Below, in pieces: positions 15,101 through 20,620 of a stretch of DNA of 23,920 nucleotides. The stretch covers positions 1 through 23,920 of the forward strand of contig CAZRNB010000039.1 of assembly GCA_964601355.1 (NCBI GenBank). Reading direction: 5' to 3'. The position numbers were made by a program, and so were the translations under genes. The DNA is from CAZRNB01 sp964601355 (GTDB lineage Bacteria > Planctomycetota > Phycisphaerae > Sedimentisphaerales > Anaerobacaceae). The notes beneath the pieces are model-generated. The model did not search any database. It saw nothing but the letters and a program-made list of their open reading frames with translations, and had not been told where the DNA came from. Position 1 is the stretch's first letter. Each line of letters opens with the position of its first letter.

Positions 15101-15928
15101 AAATTATCAGATTTTGTTCTAAAGCTAAAAGGTAATAAGTCACGAATTTCCTCTGCACCGATAAAGTCGCCATCAAAAGGGGGGCAGTCGGTACTTATGC
15201 AGTTGAAAGAAGCCTTAACATGGAAATATTTGTATGGTGATTCGCCGCTATTACCTGCTAAGCTGTCGGTGACGCAATTAACACATCGAAACGATGAATA
15301 CGTGAAGTTTGATTATTCGAGTGTATTGGCAGCAGAACCCCATGTTGAACACGGGGCTAAATATTTAGCCGGCGGTTTTACCGCCGGTTCACATTGTGAC
15401 GTCCAGGCAATCGGCACTGCTTCTCATCTTTTAATTTCCCGGCTCGATTTGACGCGGCCTATAAATGAAGAGTCAATCCGAAAAGTAAAAGAAAAACTTT
15501 TAGCCGATTCTGCTATAAATGGAGATGTTGCCAAAGCCATTAATACAGATTCGATACTTGCATTTTTTGATAGTGAGCTGGGCCGAATGGCTCTCGATAA
15601 GGCAAATACCGTTTGGCGTGAGTGGCCGTTCACTTTTGCTCTTCCAGCCTCTGAATTGAGAGATTCGCTTCACGCTTCACGCTTCACGAACGACGAAATT
15701 GTAATTGTTCAAGGCATTATTGACATGCTGATTCGCACGACGCATGGCCTTGTGATTATAGATTTCAAAACCGATAATATAAGTTCTAAACAAGTTCCGC
15801 AGCGGGCCGAGCTTTATCGCCAGCAGTTAGAGCTTTACGCTGAAGCTGCAAGCGAGATTTTGAAAGAGAAGCTCCTTGCTAAATGGCTGTATTTCTTGAC
15901 GCCGGCCACCGAGTTTGAGATCAAATGA
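12131..15928 (+). CDS. addA: AddA subunit of the AddAB helicase-nuclease
   Basis: 1265-aa UvrD/Rep-type SF1A helicase with a C-terminal RecB-family nuclease. Motifs in order: Q motif WTEQQRQAV (8-16), Walker A TASAGTGKT (K33), TFTDMAAEEMRSRI, Walker B FVDEYQD (D408-E409), VGDVKQSIYAFRGA, LNANFRS, VRILSVHKSKGLEFP, LYVATTRARDRL. The nuclease shows GTASHLL, GIIDMLI, VIIDFKTD (D1211-F-K1213) and YRQQLELY, so all catalytic elements are present. The ATG overlaps the addB stop by 8 bp (ATGACTGA), implying translational coupling. The protein carries three repeat-derived insertions: heptamer-coded residues near 688-698, a palindromic-element peptide at 1070-1087, and heptamer-coded residues at 1179-1186 between the nuclease motifs. 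Confidence 0.95.
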   Translation: MTDKKIKWTEQQRQAVTARGSDVLVTASAGTGKTAVLSGRCVDIVSDKSICPDIWSVLVLTFTDMAAEEMRSRIAEQLRVALAGSQDPQKRRHLQQQLILLPGADVGTIHSFCKRLITEYFYKLGLDPAFRVMDADEAKLLKTEVLEKTIDWAWQQSDLQQALQQLLYRRDLRANDGFMAKIIEISDFLDGIVSRQNWYERAAQLVEIANPFKTSLGEKQKQIIADKLRQILAQINYAIRLYERETTGGNWAVKWKVSLAEPVAKYVELIESGNWEKFSEQVGKHPKPSRYEYKPKDMEGPVARIIRSVAEAAKKSFDKLFDLAILNPDYLDVLGGSVGLQTKVLIKLLSRFDQLYSQAKGAVNCLDFADLEHYALKLLINEKSLEERTMPSEVALGLQRKYKHIFVDEYQDINSVQRLILDMLSPGGNIFEVGDVKQSIYAFRGAEPDIFIEQLKQVSTDSQRAPKGLRIDLNANFRSAKEILDFVNKIFSRIMTACFAGIDYDESAHLRPWQDSGHKSPSTGHVIELHVLDETDIGSESQDDTAQSSEVEDNFGVVNARQQQAAMIAQRIKQMVGEETGKAEFQIYDKELDKLRDVEYRDIVILMRSLAKKANDYVEVLQLAGVPVSCQATAGYFEATEITDMLCLLKVLDNLQRDIEFAAVLRSPFFNVSDTELAKIKIHSDALGTQNSKLKTKNYYDCVLQYCRSGTDAKLADKLNKIVDQLEQWRTIARRGNLADLIWHIYRRTHFLSFVSALPSGQARRANLLKLHDRAIQFEGFVTSTGIPSLSYFISFIEKLQETGQDWSPAEPQEAIGNAVRILSVHKSKGLEFPVVVLAELDSGFNRKDIYADVLADASDTMGLQIIDRGSNNKLSSLAHQVIAEEKLTKLLAEEMRILYVATTRARDRLILTASERRNRCRDIISNGFFFGTESVPDWLLRSSRSLLDWILYALSDQKVLHDSFQIGLAEQIRDDGLFSLKLYTQEDIEKLSDFVLKLKGNKSRISSAPIKSPSKGGQSVLMQLKEALTWKYLYGDSPLLPAKLSVTQLTHRNDEYVKFDYSSVLAAEPHVEHGAKYLAGGFTAGSHCDVQAIGTASHLLISRLDLTRPINEESIRKVKEKLLADSAINGDVAKAINTDSILAFFDSELGRMALDKANTVWREWPFTFALPASELRDSLHASRFTNDEIVIVQGIIDMLIRTTHGLVIIDFKTDNISSKQVPQRAELYRQQLELYAEAASEILKEKLLAKWLYFLTPATEFEIK
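14194..14221 (+). repeat. In-frame heptamer array in addA (unit AACTCAA)
   Basis: AACTCAA three times, then AACTAAA, in exact 7-bp tandem. It encodes the polar stretch GTQNSKLKTKN in AddA (about 688-698), in a region between helicase motifs. The array is forward units only; no inverted half is present. Confidence 0.7.
15338..15387. repeat. Protein-coding triple-palindrome element inside addA
   Basis: CCCC-a-TGT-tga-ACA-c-GGGG (15338-15356), the perfect palindrome GGCTAAATATTTAGCC (15355-15370) and CCGGCGG-tttta-CCGCCGG (15369-15387). It is read in frame as PHVEHGAKYLAGGFTAG, the same frame and nearly the same first half as the addB copy. The third hairpin has a different sequence in each copy while the palindromic character is kept. 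Confidence 0.85.
15666..15686 (+). repeat. In-frame heptamer array in addA (unit CGCTTCA)
   Basis: CGCTTCA three times in tandem, 21 bp or exactly seven codons, encoding LHASRFT with the flanking bases (AddA about 1179-1186). It lies shortly before the nuclease motif GIIDMLI. Confidence 0.65.
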
Positions 15929-15948
15929 GTTTCCGTGTAAGGGTAAAA

Positions 15949-16150
15949 AAACCACGGATTACGCGGAATACACGGAGAAAATAAAAATATTTAGCAGGTT
16001 TTATTTAACCACGAATCGACACGGATTAACACTGATTTACACTGGATATATATAATCGCAAAGAACGGAGAGAAAAGGTAGCCACGAAAAGGCGCGAAAA
16101 AACATAAAGAATCTAACCACGAATAAACACAAGCGGACACGAATAATTAG
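15949..16150. repeat. Cluster of degenerate ACCACGAAT...ACAC repeats
   Basis: Within 200 bp, variants of ACCACG-(A/G)-AT followed by ACAC-GA-type steps occur at about 15950, 16018, 16080 and 16115. One of them continues ACGGATTAACACTGAT. Such text is a common dispersed repeat type in environmental genomes (from memory). AAATATTTAGC at 15985-15995 resembles the core of the addAB palindromic element and may be a decayed copy. No gene is visible in 15929-16645. Confidence 0.5.
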
Positions 16151-16165
16151 AATAAAGCCACAGAC

Positions 16166-16300
16166 GTCATTGCGAGGAGTCCAGCCCAGCGCTGGGCGGG
16201 ACGACGCGGCAATCTTTTTCCTGTCATCTCGACCGGAGGACTGCCAACGGCAGGCCGGAGCGGAGAGATCTGCTCTCGAGTGGAAGTCAATTATCGTCCG
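16166..16300. repeat. GTCATTGCGAG-family palindromic repeat, copy 2, plus a second repeat
   Basis: It begins with the same GTCATTGCGAG as 8447 and shares GCAATCT (16209-16215). The middle is the perfect 14-bp palindrome GCCCAGCGCTGGGC (16184-16197). The CTCGCAATGAC right end of copy 1 is missing. A different unit follows (GTCATCTCGACCGGAG, CTGCC-aac-GGCAG, then GAGAGATCT), so this looks like a composite of two elements. Confidence 0.6.
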
Positions 16301-16561
16301 CAGCAAGATGCTTCAGCACAGTTTACCCGTTCAACTTCGCTCAGAGAAGGTAAGCAGAATTACACGGGACGATTTAATAAATGATCTATGAGGAATATGG
16401 GTGGCTTGGGATTTTTCTTGTCAGATTGAAAAGAGTCGGATAGAATCTACCAATAAAATGTGACCTAAAAATAGCCATTAGCAAATTTGTTTTCATGAAT
16501 GCATTTAAAAGAAAAACGACGGTTAATGCTGCATAGCAAGGGAAAGCTTAGGGTGATAGAG

Positions 16562-16590
16562 TTGACAAGAAATGAAATTAGATGGACAAT
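16562..16590 (+). promoter_or_regulatory. Promoter of the 16646-17622 operon
   Basis: TTGACA (16562-16567), a 17-bp spacer and GACAAT (16585-16590). A start near 16597 gives a leader of about 50 nt. That leader contains AAGGTT-ggtgagt-AACCTT (16622-16640), a 6-bp stem whose loop holds the only Shine-Dalgarno-like sequence before the ATG, so ribosome access could be controlled by folding. Confidence 0.5.
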
Positions 16591-16645
16591 TAGAATTGTT
16601 ATTCTCATGCAGTCTTTACACAAGGTTGGTGAGTAACCTTATTAA

Positions 16646-17062
16646 ATGATTTGTAATCCCAAAATCTGGACTTTCGTTGCTGCTGAACTGATATTTATAT
16701 TGGCTCGGTCTCGTGATATCATCGTGATCTTCAAGTCACAGAAGCAACGCAACGAGGCCGAAAAGCATCAAGCTGACCGTGGTCTTCTACGAAGTCTTTT
16801 TCTTGAGGCTGTCCTTTTTGTACCCGCCAGTGCATTGTTACTCATTCTGATTTCTCCATTATTGTTACCAATCCGCTGGTTCGAAGGAAATAAGATTCAA
16901 GCTTTGTATTCAACGCTTGGCGTAGTCAGCTATGGTTTCCCATTCGCTACAGTTAAGCACATGATAACACGCTTGGCTCTGAAAACTCTGCTTGAGTTCG
17001 CCTTATTAGCACCTGAAGAACAAGAGTCCAAAACTAAGGAACAGACAGGAAATGATGTATGA
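16646..17062 (+). CDS. Small membrane protein of unknown function
   Basis: 138 aa, not recognised. A short hydrophobic segment at about 8-29 (WTFVAAELIFILARS) is followed by a charged stretch (KSQKQRNEAEKHQADR). A strong membrane helix at about 51-76 follows (VLFVPASALLLILISPLLL), then a weaker hydrophobic segment near 92-107 and a Glu/Lys-rich tail. It is read from ATG 16646; the GGTGAG upstream is rather distant. The gene overlaps the next by ATGA, so the two proteins are likely made together and may interact. Codon use is less GC-rich than in addAB. Confidence 0.6.
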   Translation: MICNPKIWTFVAAELIFILARSRDIIVIFKSQKQRNEAEKHQADRGLLRSLFLEAVLFVPASALLLILISPLLLPIRWFEGNKIQALYSTLGVVSYGFPFATVKHMITRLALKTLLEFALLAPEEQESKTKEQTGNDV

Positions 17063-17622
17063 CCGCTTTGTTCAAACGCTACACGGTAAAAGTATGTGAA
17101 CTCTTAGGCTGGTTAACCATAGTTGACCAGCGAATAGTGTCTCGTTATTTGGCCTCTCACAAGAGCATAGGTGTATCATCAGAATCTCGAAAGTGTGAGA
17201 CACCCCCAAGCGAACACAGATTAGGTCCTATCTGCTCAAGGAGGGATGCCTTGGAAAGAATCCTGGTAATATGTGGAAATGAAGAACATCTCAACGAATT
17301 GGTCAAAACTATCAATCAGCGTTTTGCCGGTATATTTAATGTCGACAGCTGCGCGAAGACAAGTGCTTTGTGTGGTGCAACTGAAAGTAAAAACGTACGA
17401 CTGATAGTGCTAAGCCTAGTAGGCGGGAAAGCAGACCCACCATGGGACATCTTTATACTTGGACATCGGTTCTTGCGTCCTTACGCCCCAGTAATTGTTG
17501 AAGTGGAAAAAGAAACCTCACCAGAAAGAGCTTATAATATGCTCCTCTGGGGAGCTTATGAAACTTTTACAAAAGACGAAGATGTCTGGGAGGTGGTCAA
17601 AAAGGTAATCAACTCGCAGTAA
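17059..17622 (+). CDS. Receiver-like protein lacking the phospho-acceptor Asp
   Basis: 187 aa. Residues 67-185 follow the alternating pattern of a response-regulator receiver domain: ERILVICGNEEHLNELV (strand 1, with E75-E76 where the acidic pair lies), VRLIVLSLVGG (strand 3), PVIVEVEKETSPERA (strand 4) and LWGAYETFTKDEDVWEVV (strand 5 with Lys172). In true receivers strand 3 ends in the phosphorylated Asp; here it is VLSL. The Thr/Ser of strand 4 is also missing. The N-terminal 65 residues are basic and match nothing I know. The start overlaps the upstream membrane-protein gene by four bases. A phosphorylation-independent signalling or scaffold role is an inference. The next 300 bp hold no gene, only the pfp promoter. 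Confidence 0.6.
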   Translation: MTALFKRYTVKVCELLGWLTIVDQRIVSRYLASHKSIGVSSESRKCETPPSEHRLGPICSRRDALERILVICGNEEHLNELVKTINQRFAGIFNVDSCAKTSALCGATESKNVRLIVLSLVGGKADPPWDIFILGHRFLRPYAPVIVEVEKETSPERAYNMLLWGAYETFTKDEDVWEVVKKVINSQ

Positions 17623-17816
17623 CGATTGTACTGAATAATTCTTGCTGTGACTTTATGCACGAAATCTTATGCTGATGAGAATAATAGCATATTTTGAGTT
17701 TTGTTTGTTGAGTTTCGGATGGGGGGATTGCTGCCAATTTATTTGAAATTCTGAGAGCCATTTGTTGCGTCACATTCATATTAAGCTTTTTTCCGACCGT
17801 AGTATTGAAATTAACC

Positions 17817-17844
17817 TTGCATGGTGATGCTGCATTAATATAAT
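17817..17844 (+). promoter_or_regulatory. Promoter of the phosphofructokinase gene
   Basis: TTGCAT (17817-17822), a 16-bp spacer and a perfect TATAAT (17839-17844). It leaves an AT-rich leader of about 85 nt. The rest of 17623-17816 contains nothing I recognise. Confidence 0.5.
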
Positions 17845-17933
17845 ATTCTTTTCGTAAATTTAAGCTAAAGAAACATTAGAAAAAAATCGAAAAGTTAATA
17901 TAACAGTCTTATTCAACAAAAGGTTAAAAATTG

Positions 17934-19142
17934 ATGAATTCAACAAAAGCAAATGCGGTAGTAGGGCAGTCCGGTGGGCCGACAGGCGTGATAAATGCCT
18001 CTTTGGTTGGCATTATCGAAGAGGCTAATAAACATCCAGAGATTAAAAATCTATATGGAGCGATTCACGCTGTAGAAGGGATGGCCAAAGACCAATTTAT
18101 CGATTTAAAGAAACTCTCAGCAAAAACATTGGAAGAAGTGGCTGCTTCACCATCTTCGGCTCTTGGTTCCAGCAGAGATAAGCCCGACGAGAAATATTGT
18201 GAGAAAATTATTGATGTTTTTAAGAAACACAATATCCGGTACTTTTTTTACATCGGCGGTAACGACTCGGCTAATACAGCCCATATCATCAATAAAATTG
18301 CCTCAGATGCCGGCTATGAATTACGGGCATTTCACATACCCAAAACAATAGATAACGACCTGTTAGTTACCGATCATTGTCCGGGCTTTGGCACTGCTGC
18401 GAAATTTGAGGCCTGCGCTCTGATAAGTGACGACTTAGACAATCGCAGTTTGCCGGGCATAAAAATCGACGTGATTATGGGAAGGCATGCAGGTTTTTTG
18501 ACCGCAGCATCCGTATTGGGAAGACAAAGGGATGACGATGGCCCTCACCTCGTATATCTTCCTGAGCGAGGCATTTCATTGGATAAATTCATTAATGATA
18601 TAGAGGATGTGTATAAAAGACTGGGCCGATGTGTTGTTGCGATTAGCGAAGGAATCTGTGACACTGAGGGTGTTGTATGGGCTGAGAAACTAGCACAGCA
18701 GGAAGAAAGAGACTCACACGGCAATATCCAGTTATCCGGCACAGGTACTCTCGCAGACTTTTTAGCCGCTCAGGTGAAAGCCACGCTAAAAGTCAAGCGT
18801 GTTCGGGCTGATACCTTCGGTTATTTGCAAAGAAGTTTTGCAGGTTTGCAATCCGCCGTTGATTTTGATGAAGCGCGCAGGTGCGGGAGAGAAGCGGTTA
18901 AATATGCGATGGAACATACCAGTGGCTCAGTCGCAATAAAAAGGCTGGGTAATGGAAAGAATTATGCGATTGAGCTATTCCATACAGAGTTGAGCAGCGT
19001 CGCTAAGAAGACGAAATCTATGCCTGATGAATTTATTAACGCCGAGGGCAACGGCGTAACTGATGCCTTTATCGAATACGCGATGCCGTTGACCGGCGGC
19101 CTGCCAAGAACACATTATCTTGGTAATTATCCACGGGTATAA
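17934..19142 (+). CDS. pfp: 6-phosphofructokinase, probably pyrophosphate-dependent
   Basis: 402-aa PFK-family enzyme phosphorylating fructose 6-phosphate in glycolysis. The nucleotide/PPi loop is SGGPTGVINAS (13-23). At the two residues that separate ATP- from PPi-enzymes it has Asp111 (GGNDS) instead of Gly, and Lys137 (PKTIDND) instead of the Gly of PGTIDND; both indicate PPi as donor. Catalytic D140 (TIDND) and MGRHAGFLT are present. The second position of the loop is Asn (GGND) where many PPi enzymes have Asp. The enzyme would be reversible, saving ATP, typical of anaerobes. TTG 17931 directly before ATG 17934 is an alternative start; AAAAGG (17918-17923) suits either. Confidence 0.88.
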   Translation: MNSTKANAVVGQSGGPTGVINASLVGIIEEANKHPEIKNLYGAIHAVEGMAKDQFIDLKKLSAKTLEEVAASPSSALGSSRDKPDEKYCEKIIDVFKKHNIRYFFYIGGNDSANTAHIINKIASDAGYELRAFHIPKTIDNDLLVTDHCPGFGTAAKFEACALISDDLDNRSLPGIKIDVIMGRHAGFLTAASVLGRQRDDDGPHLVYLPERGISLDKFINDIEDVYKRLGRCVVAISEGICDTEGVVWAEKLAQQEERDSHGNIQLSGTGTLADFLAAQVKATLKVKRVRADTFGYLQRSFAGLQSAVDFDEARRCGREAVKYAMEHTSGSVAIKRLGNGKNYAIELFHTELSSVAKKTKSMPDEFINAEGNGVTDAFIEYAMPLTGGLPRTHYLGNYPRV

Positions 19143-19175
19143 TAAATCTGCGGATAATTCCGCGAAGAATACGAA

Positions 19176-19240
19176 CCCCCCAGTAAACAGGGGGCTAAAT
19201 ACGAAAAATATTTAGCCCCGCAATTTATTGCGGAGTTTTA
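19176..19240. terminator. Palindromic repeat acting as bidirectional terminator between pfp and ftsY
   Basis: A copy of the addAB-type element: C-run/G-run hairpin (19176-19194), GGGGCTAAAT interrupted by a few bases before ATATTTAGCC, and CCCCGCAA-ttta-TTGCGGag (19216-19235). The last hairpin matches the addB copy up to its final two bases. TTTTATTTT follows it, giving an intrinsic terminator for pfp. The convergent ftsY ends at 19243, so the element is the only spacer between the two genes. Confidence 0.7.
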
Positions 19241-19242
19241 TT

Positions 19243-20166
19243 TTAACCAAACAATGCTTCGACAAAGATATTGGGGTCGAACTCGGCGATGTCTTCTGGC
19301 TTTTCGCCGAGGCCGACGAATTTTACGGGAATATCGAGCTGGTCTTTAATGGCGATTACGATTCCGCCGCGTGCGGTGCCGTCCAGCTTGGCAAGGAATA
19401 TGCCGGTAAGATTTATCGCCTCTGTGAAAATCTTCGCCTGAGCGATTGCGTTTTGGCCGGTGGTGGCATCCAGAACCAGCAGCACTTCATGGGGTGAGCC
19501 GGGGATTTTGCGTGCTACCACGTCACGAATCTTCGTCAATTGCTGCATCAAGTCCTTCTTGGTGTGCAATCGTCCTGCGGTATCAAGGATTAGCACGTCT
19601 GCACATCGAGCCAAGGCGGCTTCACAGGCGTCGAAGGCGACCGCCGCCGGGTCACCGCCGATTTGGTGCTTTACGATTTGTACGCCGATGCGTTCAGCCC
19701 ATATTGTTAGCTGCTCGATAGCTGCGGCTCGGAATGTATCGCACGCGGCAACGATGACCTTTTTATTATCCCGGCTCAATATGTAACCTAATTTGGCAAT
19801 GCTGGTTGTTTTGCCGGTGCCATTGACGCCGGCGACTAAAATCACTGTCGGACCATTCTGGGCGAAGTGTAATTGTCTGTCGCTCTGCGGCCAATAGCTT
19901 TTGATGTGTTCCTTGAGAAACGGCACAATCTCATCGGTCTTGGCGATTTGCCTGTTACGGTAGGCCTGCCGCAGCTCGGAAACGAGTTTTTCCGTAGTTT
20001 CTACGCCGATGTCATCACTTATTAGTGTCTCTTCCAGCTCATCGAGCAGTGCCTCATCGATGTCTCTACCTAAACGAAGGACTGCGGAAAGTGAAGAGCT
20101 GATTTTACTTCGGGTTTTACTTAGATGTTCTTTGAGATATGCAGCCGTTTTAGAAAAAATTCCCAT
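19243..20166 (-). CDS. ftsY: Signal recognition particle receptor FtsY
   Basis: 307-aa SRP GTPase that docks SRP-ribosome complexes at the membrane. N domain at about 1-95 (DEALLDELEETLISDDIGVET), then G domain: P-loop GVNGTGKTT (113-121), DTFRAAAIEQL, DTAGRLH, LDATTGQNA, AKLDGTARGG and C-terminal GLGEKPEDIAEFDP. The acidic A domain of E. coli FtsY is absent, as in many bacteria; a short basic/amphipathic N-terminus (GIFSKTAAYLKEHLSK) probably contacts lipid. On its strand AAAGGAC lies upstream of the ATG. The gene is convergent with pfp and divergent from dnaA. Confidence 0.96.
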   Translation of the reverse strand: MGIFSKTAAYLKEHLSKTRSKISSSLSAVLRLGRDIDEALLDELEETLISDDIGVETTEKLVSELRQAYRNRQIAKTDEIVPFLKEHIKSYWPQSDRQLHFAQNGPTVILVAGVNGTGKTTSIAKLGYILSRDNKKVIVAACDTFRAAAIEQLTIWAERIGVQIVKHQIGGDPAAVAFDACEAALARCADVLILDTAGRLHTKKDLMQQLTKIRDVVARKIPGSPHEVLLVLDATTGQNAIAQAKIFTEAINLTGIFLAKLDGTARGGIVIAIKDQLDIPVKFVGLGEKPEDIAEFDPNIFVEALFG

Positions 20167-20185
20167 AAAAAATAAGTCCTTTTAA

Positions 20186-20255
20186 GTTCATAGTTCGTTG
20201 TTCGTAGTTCATTGAAAACCGATTATCAATGAACAATGAACAGATAACGATGAAC
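20186..20255. repeat. Heptamer inverted-repeat element upstream of ftsY (unit GTTCATN)
   Basis: Four forward units (GTTCATA, GTTCGTT, GTTCGTA, GTTCATT; 20186-20213), a 14-nt spacer that is exactly two unit lengths, then four inverted units (AATGAAC twice, AGATAAC, GATGAAC; 20228-20255). The whole 70 bp is in one 7-bp phase. It is the same family as 3142 and 3596, here lying in the ftsY leader. Confidence 0.85.
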
Positions 20256-20357
20256 AATACTTAGTCTTGATGGTAACGCTATTTGTCGAAATTTCAAGTC
20301 CGGCACAGGTTTAATATAGAAGTTTTCTTTTTATTTTTGTTGTAAGACAAATTTTTT

Positions 20358-20386
20358 TTGACAAAATGAACGATTCCGATTATGAT
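20358..20386 (+). promoter_or_regulatory. Promoter of dnaA
   Basis: TTGACA (20358-20363), a 17-bp spacer and TATGAT (20381-20386), following an AT-rich run. A start near 20393 gives a leader of about 225 nt before dnaA. No cluster of DnaA boxes is visible nearby, so I do not propose an origin here. Confidence 0.6.
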
Positions 20387-20452
20387 TCTTTTATTGTTTT
20401 CGTTCCAAACATGTAAACGTGGGTCTGGGTACATTTGGTATAAGAGGAGGGA

Positions 20453-20539
20453 GTGTTCAAACATATAACGAAATCCGTTTTGTCTTATGGAGTCATAATC
20501 TTTTTTGTTATAATTTGCGAAATAAGTCCCTGTATATAA
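20453..20539 (+). CDS. Possible 28-residue leader peptide in the dnaA leader
   Basis: GTG 20453 follows AAGAGGAGGGA and opens a frame beginning FKHITKSVLSYG and continuing into an Ile/Phe/Val-rich hydrophobic run, ending at TAA 20537-20539. The purine-rich site is strong but very close to the GTG. The peptide resembles a signal or single membrane helix. It could be an upstream reading frame coupled to dnaA expression, or chance. Confidence 0.25.
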   Translation: MFKHITKSVLSYGVIIFFVIICEISPCI

Positions 20540-20620
20540 GGATGTTGCTCATGGATTATGGCATAAGCCATGTTGTGTATTGCCGGTTGTTCAGAGCGCA
20601 TAATCATGAAGGAGGATGGT

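Noticed and set aside
15157..15190. Segment of addA encoding IKSPSKGGQS suspected to be a further repeat insertion (AAAAGGGGGG run).
   Set aside because: No internal palindrome or tandem unit can be shown from this window alone.
19127..19135. TTATCCACG, an 8/9 match to a DnaA box, about 1.5 kb from dnaA.
   Set aside because: A single site within the pfp coding end; no cluster and no adjacent AT-rich unwinding region, so no origin is claimed.
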